Origin: Cocleimonas sp.
GTDB taxonomy: Bacteria; Pseudomonadota; Gammaproteobacteria; Thiotrichales; Thiotrichaceae
DNA: 64,000 bases
Assembly (NCBI GenBank): GCA_021647365.1
Contig: JAKIUW010000015.1
Span: forward strand, 15,257-79,256
Direction of reading: 5' to 3'
In this document: piece by piece, positions 58,143-64,000 of the stretch
Position numbering within the stretch: the first letter of the stretch is position 1
Layout: each line of letters opens with the position of its first letter
Position numbers and translations under genes: made by a program
The notes under the pieces: generated by a model
The model's input: the letters and a program-made list of their open reading frames with translations, nothing else
Databases searched by the model: none
What the model was told of the DNA's origin: nothing

Positions 58143-59639
58143 ATGGAGCTAGGCGTGTCAACCTTACAAGATCCCAATAAATTCAATATCTTTGCACTTA
58201 ACAAAGCCAACATCCGAACTTTGCACATTACATGGTTCGCATTTTTTATGACATTCGTTGTCTGGCTAGGGCTGGGGCCGATGATGCCTTTTATCAAAGA
58301 GGCCTTATCACTCACTGACCAACAGGCAAAAGTGCTACTAATTCTTAATGTGGCGATGACAATCCCATCGCGTATTATTGTCGGCATGTTGGTTGATAAG
58401 TTTGGGCCCCGTATTTTATTTAGCGCTATTTTGGTGCTTGGTGGTTTTATCAGCATTGCCTTCGCATGGGCTAATAGTTATGAAAGCTTGGCGATTATGC
58501 GTTTCCTATCAGGCTTTATCGGCGCAGGTTTTGTGGTGGGTATCCGCATGATTGGTGAATGGTTTCCTGCAAGACAAACAGGGTTGGCCCAAGGTATTTA
58601 TGGTGGTTGGGGTAATTTTGGTTCTGCAGGTGCGGCGGTTTCATTGCCTTTCATTGCTGCCGCTATGGGTGGCGATGATGGCTGGCGTTATGCGATCACC
58701 TTTGCCAGCGTTGCAGCGATTGCTTATGGTGCATTTTATTATGTGTTTGCACGTAATACGCCCAAAGGCTCTACTTATTTTAAACCTGCCAAAACGGGTG
58801 CGATGGAAATTACCAGTGGCAAGGATCTGATTCTTTATATCCTAATGAATATTCCTTTATTTTTGGCACTAGCATTACTAACTTGGAAGCTCTCACCAAT
58901 CAATATGGGGCTAATTAGCGCTTCAACCGCATTAATTATCTACGCGGTTCTTGTGCTTATTTATGCACTTCAAGTTTGGAAAATCTGGCAGGTAAACTCA
59001 CATGTATTAAAAGAACCTGTTCCAGCCATGCAACGCTACAAATTCAAGCAAGTCGCTATTTTAGACTTGGCATACTTTGTCACTTTTGGCACGGAGTTGG
59101 CCGTCGTTTCAATGCTGGCGATGTTCTACGTCGAATGGTTTGATATTCCAAAAGTAAGTGCCGCACTATTAGCAGGTGTTTACCCCTTTATTAATTTATT
59201 TGCACGACCTGGTGGTGGTTGGATTAGTGATATTATTGGTCGTAAGCGTACACTGATTATTGCTTTTGCGGGTATTACTGGAAGCTTTCTATTATTAGGT
59301 ATGGTCGATAAAAGCTGGCCAATCTGGATGGTTGTCGGCATGACAATTATTGGCGGCATATTTTCAAAAGGCGGTTCTGGCGCGGTTTACGCCATGGTTC
59401 CATTAATTCAGCGCCGCATGACAGGGCAAATAGCAGGCATGGCTGGCGCATTCGGCAATGTTGGTGCGGTACTATTTTTGACGGTAAATTCGTTAATCAG
59501 CTATGATCAGTTCTTTTTGTTTATTGGCTTCGTCTCGGCTGTTGTATTTGGTTTAATCTTATTCTTTTTAGAGGAGCCTAAAGGTCAAATAGCAGAAACC
59601 TTACCTGACGGCACCGTACAAATGATAGATGTAAAATAA
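58143..59639 (+). CDS. NarK/NasA-type nitrate/nitrite MFS transporter
   Basis: 498 residues, twelve helices. Nitrate signatures: LSGFIGAGFVVGIRMIGEWFPARQTGLAQGIYGGWGNFGSAGA (motif 1, seen in two stretches) and GMTIIGGIFSKGGSGAVYAMVPLI with GQIAGMAGAFGNVGAVLFL (motif 2). RIIVGMLVDKFGPR is the MFS loop, and the conserved arginine for nitrate is in helix 2. It imports nitrate for the reductases encoded just upstream on the other strand. A long palindrome follows the stop. Confidence 0.92.
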   Translation: MELGVSTLQDPNKFNIFALNKANIRTLHITWFAFFMTFVVWLGLGPMMPFIKEALSLTDQQAKVLLILNVAMTIPSRIIVGMLVDKFGPRILFSAILVLGGFISIAFAWANSYESLAIMRFLSGFIGAGFVVGIRMIGEWFPARQTGLAQGIYGGWGNFGSAGAAVSLPFIAAAMGGDDGWRYAITFASVAAIAYGAFYYVFARNTPKGSTYFKPAKTGAMEITSGKDLILYILMNIPLFLALALLTWKLSPINMGLISASTALIIYAVLVLIYALQVWKIWQVNSHVLKEPVPAMQRYKFKQVAILDLAYFVTFGTELAVVSMLAMFYVEWFDIPKVSAALLAGVYPFINLFARPGGGWISDIIGRKRTLIIAFAGITGSFLLLGMVDKSWPIWMVVGMTIIGGIFSKGGSGAVYAMVPLIQRRMTGQIAGMAGAFGNVGAVLFLTVNSLISYDQFFLFIGFVSAVVFGLILFFLEEPKGQIAETLPDGTVQMIDVK

Positions 59640-59659
59640 TTTAGCTACTCATATCACTC

Positions 59660-59743
59660 CTAATACCTGCCATTTCCGCGTTAGAAAAATGATCACTTAC
59701 ACCTGTAAGCTCACATTTTCTGCCTTGAACTGACAGGTATTAG
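59660..59743. repeat. 84-base imperfect palindrome after the nitrate transporter
   Basis: Ends CTAATACCTGCCA and TGACAGGTATTAG mirror each other, and the centre ACTTACACCTGTAAGCT is again palindromic. The intervening parts (AAAAATGATC and CACATTTT) match loosely. Probably a terminator or a small palindromic mobile repeat. It lies between the transporter and the next repeat pair. Confidence 0.7.
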
Positions 59744-59783
59744 AAGCAATCTGAGCAGCTAAATAAGTGTTATTATTAATAAT

Positions 59784-59869
59784 TCACACCCCCCCACTTT
59801 TACATGATGTTATGTTCTCAACTATCAGCAGTAAAAGAAACATCATGTAAAAGTGGGGGGGTGTGCTTT
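59784..59869. repeat. G-tract repeat, inverted pair 6 upstream of the phosphatase-kinase gene
   Basis: TTCACACCCCCCC, ACTTTTACATGATG, spacer of about 30 bases, CATCATGTAAAAGTG, GGGGGGTGTGCTTTT. The arms share 26 bases of perfect complementarity. It ends 40 bases before the next ATG, so it would form a hairpin in the leader of that gene if transcription comes from the transporter. Confidence 0.96.
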
Positions 59870-59908
59870 TAAACTTATATATTGAGACCTATAAAGCACA
59901 CTTAATTA

Positions 59909-61654
59909 ATGCCTAATCTTTCAGTCACAATCGGTCAAACTTCTATCGCTGGTATCAAACCAGAGAATGAGGATTTCCTCGGCAGTTATATTCCTTCACA
60001 AGAAACTGATGATGCGGCTCAGCTTGAAAGCAAAGGCATCACCGTTGCAATTGCCGATGGTATGAGTGGCAGTGATGGAGGCAAAGAAGCCAGTCAAGTT
60101 TCAGTTAGTCAGTTCTTAAGCGATTATTACGGCACGCCCGAATCTTGGACGGTTAAACAAGCCGCGACTAAGATTCTCACCGCCTTAAACACATGGCTTT
60201 ACAGCCAGGGTCAACAAAAATACGGCACAGCCAAAGGCATGGTGACGACATTCAGTGCTGTGGTTATCAAATCACAAACAGCGCATTTATTTCATGTGGG
60301 TGATAGTCGAATTTATCGTTTACGTGGAAAAGATTTAGTACAACTAACACGTGACCACCGCGTTTGGATCACAAACGACAGAGATTATTTAAGCCGTGCG
60401 ATGGGCATTGATACGCACCTTGAAATTGATTATCGCGCGACTGCTGTACAAGAAGGTGATATTTATTTGCTTACCACTGACGGTATCCATGATTTTGTTG
60501 GCGATAAAGAAATTCAAGAGATTCTCGAGACACACAAAAATAACCCGCAAAAAGCATCTGACAGCCTAGTGAAAGCCGCTACAGCCAATGAGTGCGATGA
60601 CAATATCAGCGCACAAGTTTTGCGCGTCGATTATTTACCTGAGCCTGATAAAACGGAGTTCTATGAGCAACTCACACAACTACCCTTCCCGCCAGATCTA
60701 AAAGCGGGTAATGTAATAGATGGCTACAAAATTTTGCGCGAGCTCAATGCCTCGTCACGCTCGCAAGTGTATCTAGCAGAAGACACGTTATCTGAAAAAG
60801 TAAACGGCCTGCCGCGTAAAGTTGTTATCAAAACACCCTCAGTAAACTTTGAGGATGACCCTTCCTATATCGACCTATTCTTACATGAAGAATGGGTTGC
60901 CAAGCGATTACAATCACCACACTTAATAAAAGTCTGCGGTATGGATCGAAAACGTACTTTCCTTTATTCCGTTGTCGAATACGTACAAGGACAAAGCCTA
61001 AAACAATGGATGTCGGATAATCCAAAACCCACGCTTATCCAAGTGCGTGGCACAGTAGATCAAATTGCTAGAGGCTTGCGCGCCATGCACCGCCTTGAAA
61101 TGATTCATCAAGATTTAAAACCTGACAATATTCTATTGGATGAATTTAATACCCTAAAAATTATTGATTTTGGCTCAACCAAAATCGCAGGACTTGCCGA
61201 AATAAAATCCGTTGTCGAACACAATGAAATTGTCGGCACAGCCAACTACTCAGCGCCCGAATATTTTAAAGGAGAAAGTGGCACAAACCGCTCAGATATT
61301 TATTCGCTGGGCGTGATTGCTTATGAAACTCTCACAGGCAAACTGCCCTATGGTGAAATATCCGCCGAGCGTGCATCTAAGAAGAAATTCAATTATGTTT
61401 CAGCACGGCAGTACAACCCAATGGTGCCTGACTGGATAGATGCTTGTTTACGTAAAGCTGTACATCCTAATCCTGAAAAACGCTACGGATTATTATCTGA
61501 GTTCTTGAGTGATTTTAGCAAGCCTAACCAAGCATTACTTGATCGTAATAACTCGCAGCCATTGTTAGAAAGAAATCCTCTCGCATTTTGGCGCGGGGTG
61601 GCTTTTATACAACTTATTATAATTTTATTGCTGGTTTTTAAGTTCATACTATAA
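59909..61654 (+). CDS. Bifunctional PP2C phosphatase / Ser-Thr protein kinase
   Basis: 581 residues. Residues 1-245 form a PP2C domain: VTIGQTSIAGIKPENED, VAIADGMSGSDGGKEAS, HLFHVGDSRIYRLRG, LLTTDGIHDFVGDKE and CDDNISAQVL with the metal aspartates. Residues about 270-535 form a kinase domain: KVVIKTPS (Lys), MIHQDLKPDNILLDEFNTLK (HQD in place of HRD), and KIIDFGSTKIAG (DFG). One membrane helix closes the protein (GVAFIQLIIILLLVFKFIL). The same fusion is found in the nasA-nirBD cluster of pseudomonads, which suggests control of nitrate assimilation by phosphorylation. The target is unknown. Confidence 0.92.
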   Translation: MPNLSVTIGQTSIAGIKPENEDFLGSYIPSQETDDAAQLESKGITVAIADGMSGSDGGKEASQVSVSQFLSDYYGTPESWTVKQAATKILTALNTWLYSQGQQKYGTAKGMVTTFSAVVIKSQTAHLFHVGDSRIYRLRGKDLVQLTRDHRVWITNDRDYLSRAMGIDTHLEIDYRATAVQEGDIYLLTTDGIHDFVGDKEIQEILETHKNNPQKASDSLVKAATANECDDNISAQVLRVDYLPEPDKTEFYEQLTQLPFPPDLKAGNVIDGYKILRELNASSRSQVYLAEDTLSEKVNGLPRKVVIKTPSVNFEDDPSYIDLFLHEEWVAKRLQSPHLIKVCGMDRKRTFLYSVVEYVQGQSLKQWMSDNPKPTLIQVRGTVDQIARGLRAMHRLEMIHQDLKPDNILLDEFNTLKIIDFGSTKIAGLAEIKSVVEHNEIVGTANYSAPEYFKGESGTNRSDIYSLGVIAYETLTGKLPYGEISAERASKKKFNYVSARQYNPMVPDWIDACLRKAVHPNPEKRYGLLSEFLSDFSKPNQALLDRNNSQPLLERNPLAFWRGVAFIQLIIILLLVFKFIL

Positions 61655-61769
61655 AGTGAGTTCAAAGATCGTCTCAAAAAGTATAATTTGATTGTCCAAT
61701 CTCAAAGCCTAAAAATGATAACCGTGTTATAAAACGTGAGTTACTCACTCAATACTCTAAGGGGAGAAA

Positions 61770-62228
61770 ATGAAAAAATTATTATTAGCCGTAGGATTTA
61801 TTATAATGGCAGGGCTATCTTTTGCTGAAAGCATAAGCATCGATGACCCTTATGTACGTGAAGTCCCTCCTGGACAAATGACTTCTGCATCATTTCTCAC
61901 CCTTAAAAATACCAGTGATAAAGAGGTTGCTCTTATTAAAGTCACTAGCGATGTCGCTAAAAATGTTGAATTACATGAGCATGTACATAATGACGGCATG
62001 ATGCAAATGCGTCAGGTGAATAAAATTGTAATTCCTGCAAAAGGAAAAACTAGCTTAAAACCTGGTGGTTTCCACATCATGTTAATAGGTTTAACACGTA
62101 AAATTAAAGCGGGGGACATCATCGAGATTGAGCTTGAATTTGATAATGGTGAGACTCAGACCATTAAGGCAGAAGTGAAAAAAATCATGCTAAGTATGAT
62201 GAATAATATGAAGGGCAAACAACACTAA
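61770..62228 (+). CDS. Periplasmic copper chaperone PCu(A)C
   Basis: 152 residues with signal peptide KKLLLAVGFIIMAGLSFA. The mature part has IDDPYVREVPPGQMTSASFLTLKN, then VELHEHVHNDGMMQMRQV (H-x10-M-type site) and LKPGGFHIMLIGL (H-x-M). These are the Cu(I) ligands of the PCu(A)C/DUF461 family, which loads copper onto cytochrome oxidase subunit II, often with Sco. GGGGAG eight bases before the ATG is a strong ribosome site. Confidence 0.92.
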   Translation: MKKLLLAVGFIIMAGLSFAESISIDDPYVREVPPGQMTSASFLTLKNTSDKEVALIKVTSDVAKNVELHEHVHNDGMMQMRQVNKIVIPAKGKTSLKPGGFHIMLIGLTRKIKAGDIIEIELEFDNGETQTIKAEVKKIMLSMMNNMKGKQH

Positions 62229-62258
62229 ATACTTTGCCTCAAACAATTTTATATCAAG

Positions 62259-62753
62259 CTACTTAAGCGTAAAAAAACGAAATGGCACAATGATAAGTCC
62301 TTTTTCTGTCTGCAAGGAAACGCGCGCCTCCCAATCCATTTTTGAACGGGCACAAATGGATAACATACCATTTCCTGTAAAATGTGTTTTCTCTACTGCC
62401 TTTAGCTTTGAACGGTTGTAGCCCATATCCATCCCAATACCGACAAAATCAACATCGATATTGGATACCTCCACGCCCTCTATTTCTACATCGAGCTGAA
62501 GTGGGCTTAAAAGTGGGATGTTTTTAGGGTGAATAGAAAAAACCACCTTACCACCACCGGGCAAGGCTGAACTACAGCGCCCTTTTCTTAAATCGCAAGA
62601 CTCATTCAAAGTAGCAGTCACAGTCGCTTCAGGACTAAGGAAGTCTTTAAATTTATACCCCATTGTTAAAAAAACAGCGAATACCAATACCGCTACGATT
62701 GTCCATAATTGATTGGATAATTTTTTTGGATTGGTTTTATTAGAAGTAGTCAT
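62259..62753 (-). CDS. Membrane-anchored protein of unknown function, possibly oxidase-related
   Basis: 164 residues: a basic N-terminus, one helix (LWTIVAVLVFAVFLTMGYKF), then a periplasmic beta-rich domain with two cysteines (NESCDLRKGRCSSALPGGGK) and a third in MLSICARSKMDW. The distribution VVFSIHPKNIPLLSPLQLDV, ...GIGMDMGYNRSKL resembles proteins encoded next to copper chaperones and Sco. Function unknown. Convergent with the PCu(A)C gene. Confidence 0.6.
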   Translation of the reverse strand: MTTSNKTNPKKLSNQLWTIVAVLVFAVFLTMGYKFKDFLSPEATVTATLNESCDLRKGRCSSALPGGGKVVFSIHPKNIPLLSPLQLDVEIEGVEVSNIDVDFVGIGMDMGYNRSKLKAVEKTHFTGNGMLSICARSKMDWEARVSLQTEKGLIIVPFRFFTLK

Positions 62754-62766
62754 TTAAAGATACAAA

Positions 62767-62810
62767 AAAGGGCTGTAGTGCTTTTCATTATAAAAAACAA
62801 ACAGCCCTTA
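62767..62810 (-). terminator. Terminator-like hairpin downstream of the tRNA-Asn end
   Basis: AAGGGCTGT and ACAGCCCTT enclose an AT-rich loop; on the minus strand T-rich sequence follows. It lies just beyond the 3' end of the tRNA half-gene, where a tRNA terminator is expected. Confidence 0.7.
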
Positions 62811-62815
62811 GAATA

Positions 62816-62862
62816 TGGCTCCTCGACCTGGACTCGAACCAGGGACCAATAGATTAACAGTC
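62816..62862 (-). tRNA. tRNA-Asn (GTT) 3' half, attachment site of an integrated element
   Basis: On the minus strand the sequence ACTGTTAATCTATTGGTCCC, TGGTTCGAGTCCAGGTCG, AGGAGCCA is the anticodon loop (GTT), variable loop, T-arm and acceptor end with CCA of tRNA-Asn. The 5' half (D-arm, acceptor 5' strand) is missing; 5' of the anticodon loop the sequence is unrelated and AT-rich. This is the duplicated att core typically left when an element integrates into the 3' end of a tRNA gene. The intact gene should be at the other end of the element. Confidence 0.85.
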
Positions 62863-63021
62863 AATTTAATTGTTACTCATTATTACTCTATACTAACAAA
62901 AACAGTATGTTACATTAAAATATTACTCATTATTACCCAGTATACACAGGTAAAGTGGACAATATGTGGACATTATCTATGTGTTCAACAAAAGAACCTC
63001 ATAAGATAAAATAACAATTAC
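62863..63021. other. Element end with direct repeats, possible integrase arm sites
   Basis: No gene. TTACTCATTATTAC occurs at 62873-62886 and 62923-62936, followed by ACTCTATAC and CCCAGTATAC, and GTGGAC occurs twice at 62955-62973. Short direct repeats next to an att core are what tyrosine integrase or Xis arm sites look like. No integrase gene lies at this end. Confidence 0.45.
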
Positions 63022-63489
63022 TTAAAGATCAAAGTTTATTTTAGTGCCATGAAAAACACTTGAGTGGAATGGATATTCAAGATCTGTTTCCCCTCCATAC
63101 CAGTGATCTATTACTTCTATAACTTCTTTTATATGCTCTGGATTTTTTCGATCAAACTTTGCATGCTTTTCAAAAAACTCCTTAATATCCATATCCGAAT
63201 CTAAACCTCTAATAATAGTAAGTCGGTTAGTCCAGTAGTATTTTATCATCGGTGATATTTGACCTGAATCTACATTTACCTCATCAAGCATTAACCAAAG
63301 CGTATATTCTGGAAACTCTTTACATATTGCCTTTAAATATTGCCCTCTTGGTGTTGTACCTTTACTTTCTATTACTTCTAGCGCCCTTACAGGCATACCT
63401 ATCCTTTCACAGAACTCCCTACGATTTAATTTTTCTTGCCATCTAATAAAGTAGATTTTCAGATATAGCTTATATTTTGAATCAGACAT
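63022..63489 (-). CDS. Phage-like HTH regulator (repressor candidate)
   Basis: 155 residues. The N-terminal 60 residues (WQEKLNRREFCERIGMPVRA, LEVIESKGTTPRGQYLKAI, CKEFPEYTLWLMLDE) have the spacing of a Cro/CI-type helix-turn-helix followed by the YTLWLM end typical of phage regulators. The C-terminal part has no recognised domain. It is divergent from a small HTH protein, with palindromic sites between, as in temperate-phage lysogeny switches. AT content is higher than in the chromosomal genes to the left. Confidence 0.6.
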   Translation of the reverse strand: MSDSKYKLYLKIYFIRWQEKLNRREFCERIGMPVRALEVIESKGTTPRGQYLKAICKEFPEYTLWLMLDEVNVDSGQISPMIKYYWTNRLTIIRGLDSDMDIKEFFEKHAKFDRKNPEHIKEVIEVIDHWYGGETDLEYPFHSSVFHGTKINFDL

Positions 63490-63537
63490 AGCGCAGATAT
63501 ACCATATATCTCTAACTTATTCATTAGGACTTTACTT

Positions 63538-63556
63538 TATACGTATTTTACGTATA
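63538..63556. promoter_or_regulatory. Operator-like palindrome in the divergent switch region
   Basis: TATACGTA-TTT-TACGTATA, a perfect 8+3+8 inverted repeat, 27 bases before the rightward gene. A second, imperfect one (AGATAT...ATATCT) lies near 63494-63511 next to the leftward gene. Expected targets of the neighbouring regulators. Confidence 0.65.
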
Positions 63557-63583
63557 CTTACCCATAATAAGTAATAAAGAGAA

Positions 63584-63784
63584 ATGAAAATGAAAAATGA
63601 TAACGATATAACAAATCTTCCTATTTTTGTCCCAGTTCTTACTATTGATAAATTTGCCAAAGCTATCGGTGTTACTAGAAGGGTCGTTACAAACTGGATA
63701 GACCAAGGTCATATAGATACCTTAAAAATAGGTAAGAGAAGAGTTATAAATATTGCAGCAATGACAAAAGAACTGATACTTTAA
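63584..63784 (+). CDS. Small HTH protein, Cox/excisionase-like
   Basis: 66 residues. VLTIDKFAKAIGVTRRVVTNWIDQGHIDTLKIGKRR is a winged-helix/MerR-type DNA-binding pattern, followed by NIAAMTKEL. It matches small phage Cox or excisionase proteins that oppose the repressor and direct excision. Start at 63584 or 63590. Together with the divergent HTH gene it forms an early-control module. Confidence 0.7.
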   Translation: MKMKNDNDITNLPIFVPVLTIDKFAKAIGVTRRVVTNWIDQGHIDTLKIGKRRVINIAAMTKELIL

Positions 63785-63794
63785 GGCAGAACCA

Positions 63795-63896
63795 ATGAAC
63801 TCTCAAAAAAAAGTTGAATCACTACTAATAGGTACAATTCCATTCCCTGTCTATTCCCCATTACTTACTATGGTGTTAATAAGCATGCAAAACTGA
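63795..63896 (+). pseudogene. Start of a phage-type gene cut by an IS21-like element
   Basis: ATG at 63795, 11 bases after the Cox-like gene, begins MNSQKKVESLLIGTIPFPVY and SPLLTMVLIS. The next codons (ATG CAA AAC TGA) already belong to the IS end, so the gene is interrupted after about 30 codons. The product is unrecognised. Confidence 0.6.
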
Positions 63897-64000
63897 CCCA
63901 CTTTAGGGGTTAATTGGCATCGAAAATTGACCCACCTATTTGTAGTTTAATACCAAGTTTTTAGCTTGGGGAATTTAATAGGTGATATTAATGGAAACAG
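63886..64000 (+). mobile_element. Left end of an IS21-family-like insertion sequence (partial)
   Basis: The end starts TGCAAAACTGACCCAC. A second, internal copy GAAAATTGACCCACC follows at 63922. Multiple terminal repeats of this type, with GACCCAC, are characteristic of IS21-family elements. The element runs out of the window. A strong start site lies at 63991. Confidence 0.7.
63991..64000 (+). CDS. First codons of the presumed IS21 transposase IstA (partial)
   Basis: ATGGAAACAG at the right edge, preceded by ATAGGTGA as ribosome site and placed where istA begins in IS21 elements. Only three codons are visible, so this rests on the position within the IS. Confidence 0.45.

Noticed and set aside
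226..59869. CRISPR array as explanation of the repeat
   Set aside because: Copies are scattered over 60 kb on both strands with irregular spacing and no spacers or cas genes.
226..59869. KOPS, Chi or other chromosome-polarity motif
   Set aside because: Solo copies are on both strands in similar numbers (about 6 to 9), and the motif is far longer than such sites.
6774..59869. G-quadruplex elements
   Set aside because: Each copy has only one G-run; in pairs the second run is on the other strand and would pair with C instead.

Overview
The window looks like the chromosome of a low-to-moderate GC gammaproteobacterium. It carries typical gammaproteobacterial housekeeping genes: argA, fadBA, glyQS, sseB, mutS, mreBCD, metZ, hslR, gltA, amgK/murU, hslO and dinB. 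It also has an assimilatory nitrate cluster with a fused phosphatase/kinase like that in pseudomonads, a complete xylose operon and an entericidin-like lipoprotein. A Gly/Asn-rich secreted protein and a sulfur-bacterium-like membrane protein hint weakly at Thiotrichales-type relatives. The genus cannot be fixed from sequence alone.

Layout. 0-5 kb: the end of argA, an orphan transposase-like zinc-ribbon gene, and fadBA with a candidate TetR-type operator. 5-17 kb: a DUF4153-like membrane protein, glyQS, a 0.95 kb non-coding stretch with duplicated two-hairpin units (possible sRNAs), entericidin, sseB, mutS, an FKBP lipoprotein. 16-31 kb: mreDCB (mreC seems to start at a rare ATT), a quinone reductase-like flavoprotein, a ybfF-like esterase, the Gly/Asn-rich protein, glycerate kinase, metZ, a palindromic MITE, hslR, ycgN, gltA. 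30-44 kb: amgK and murU split by an inserted secreted-protein gene, an EamA transporter, glk, then xylB-xylA-xylF-xylH-xylG, a VCBS/ASPIC protein and a di-heme peroxidase. 45-62 kb: hslO-dinB, nitrate/nitrite assimilation (FeS/membrane subunit, nitrate reductase, nirD, nirB; then a NarK-type transporter and the phosphatase-kinase on the other strand), a pair of GlpA/GlpB-like flavoproteins, and a PCu(A)C copper chaperone. 62.8 kb to the end: a tRNA-Asn 3' half marks the edge of an integrated element with a phage-like divergent switch and the left end of an IS21-like insertion sequence.

The most unusual feature is a short interspersed repeat, at least 27 copies in 64 kb. Its consensus is TCATGTAAAAG, then a run of about seven G, then TGTGCTTT. 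It occurs as solo copies on both strands and as six inverted pairs, all with the G-rich or C-rich ends facing outward. It is found between genes, inside three conserved genes in frame, in the signal peptide region of one gene and at the stop codon of another. In two genes (ycgN, glycerate kinase) it appears to have overwritten the ancestral codons without changing protein length. In amgK it arrived as an insertion next to a second REP-like repeat. Three copies share an adjacent hairpin segment and may be older, longer forms. The pattern fits neither a simple insertion sequence nor a CRISPR array. It recalls both Rickettsia palindromic elements and DNA uptake sequences.
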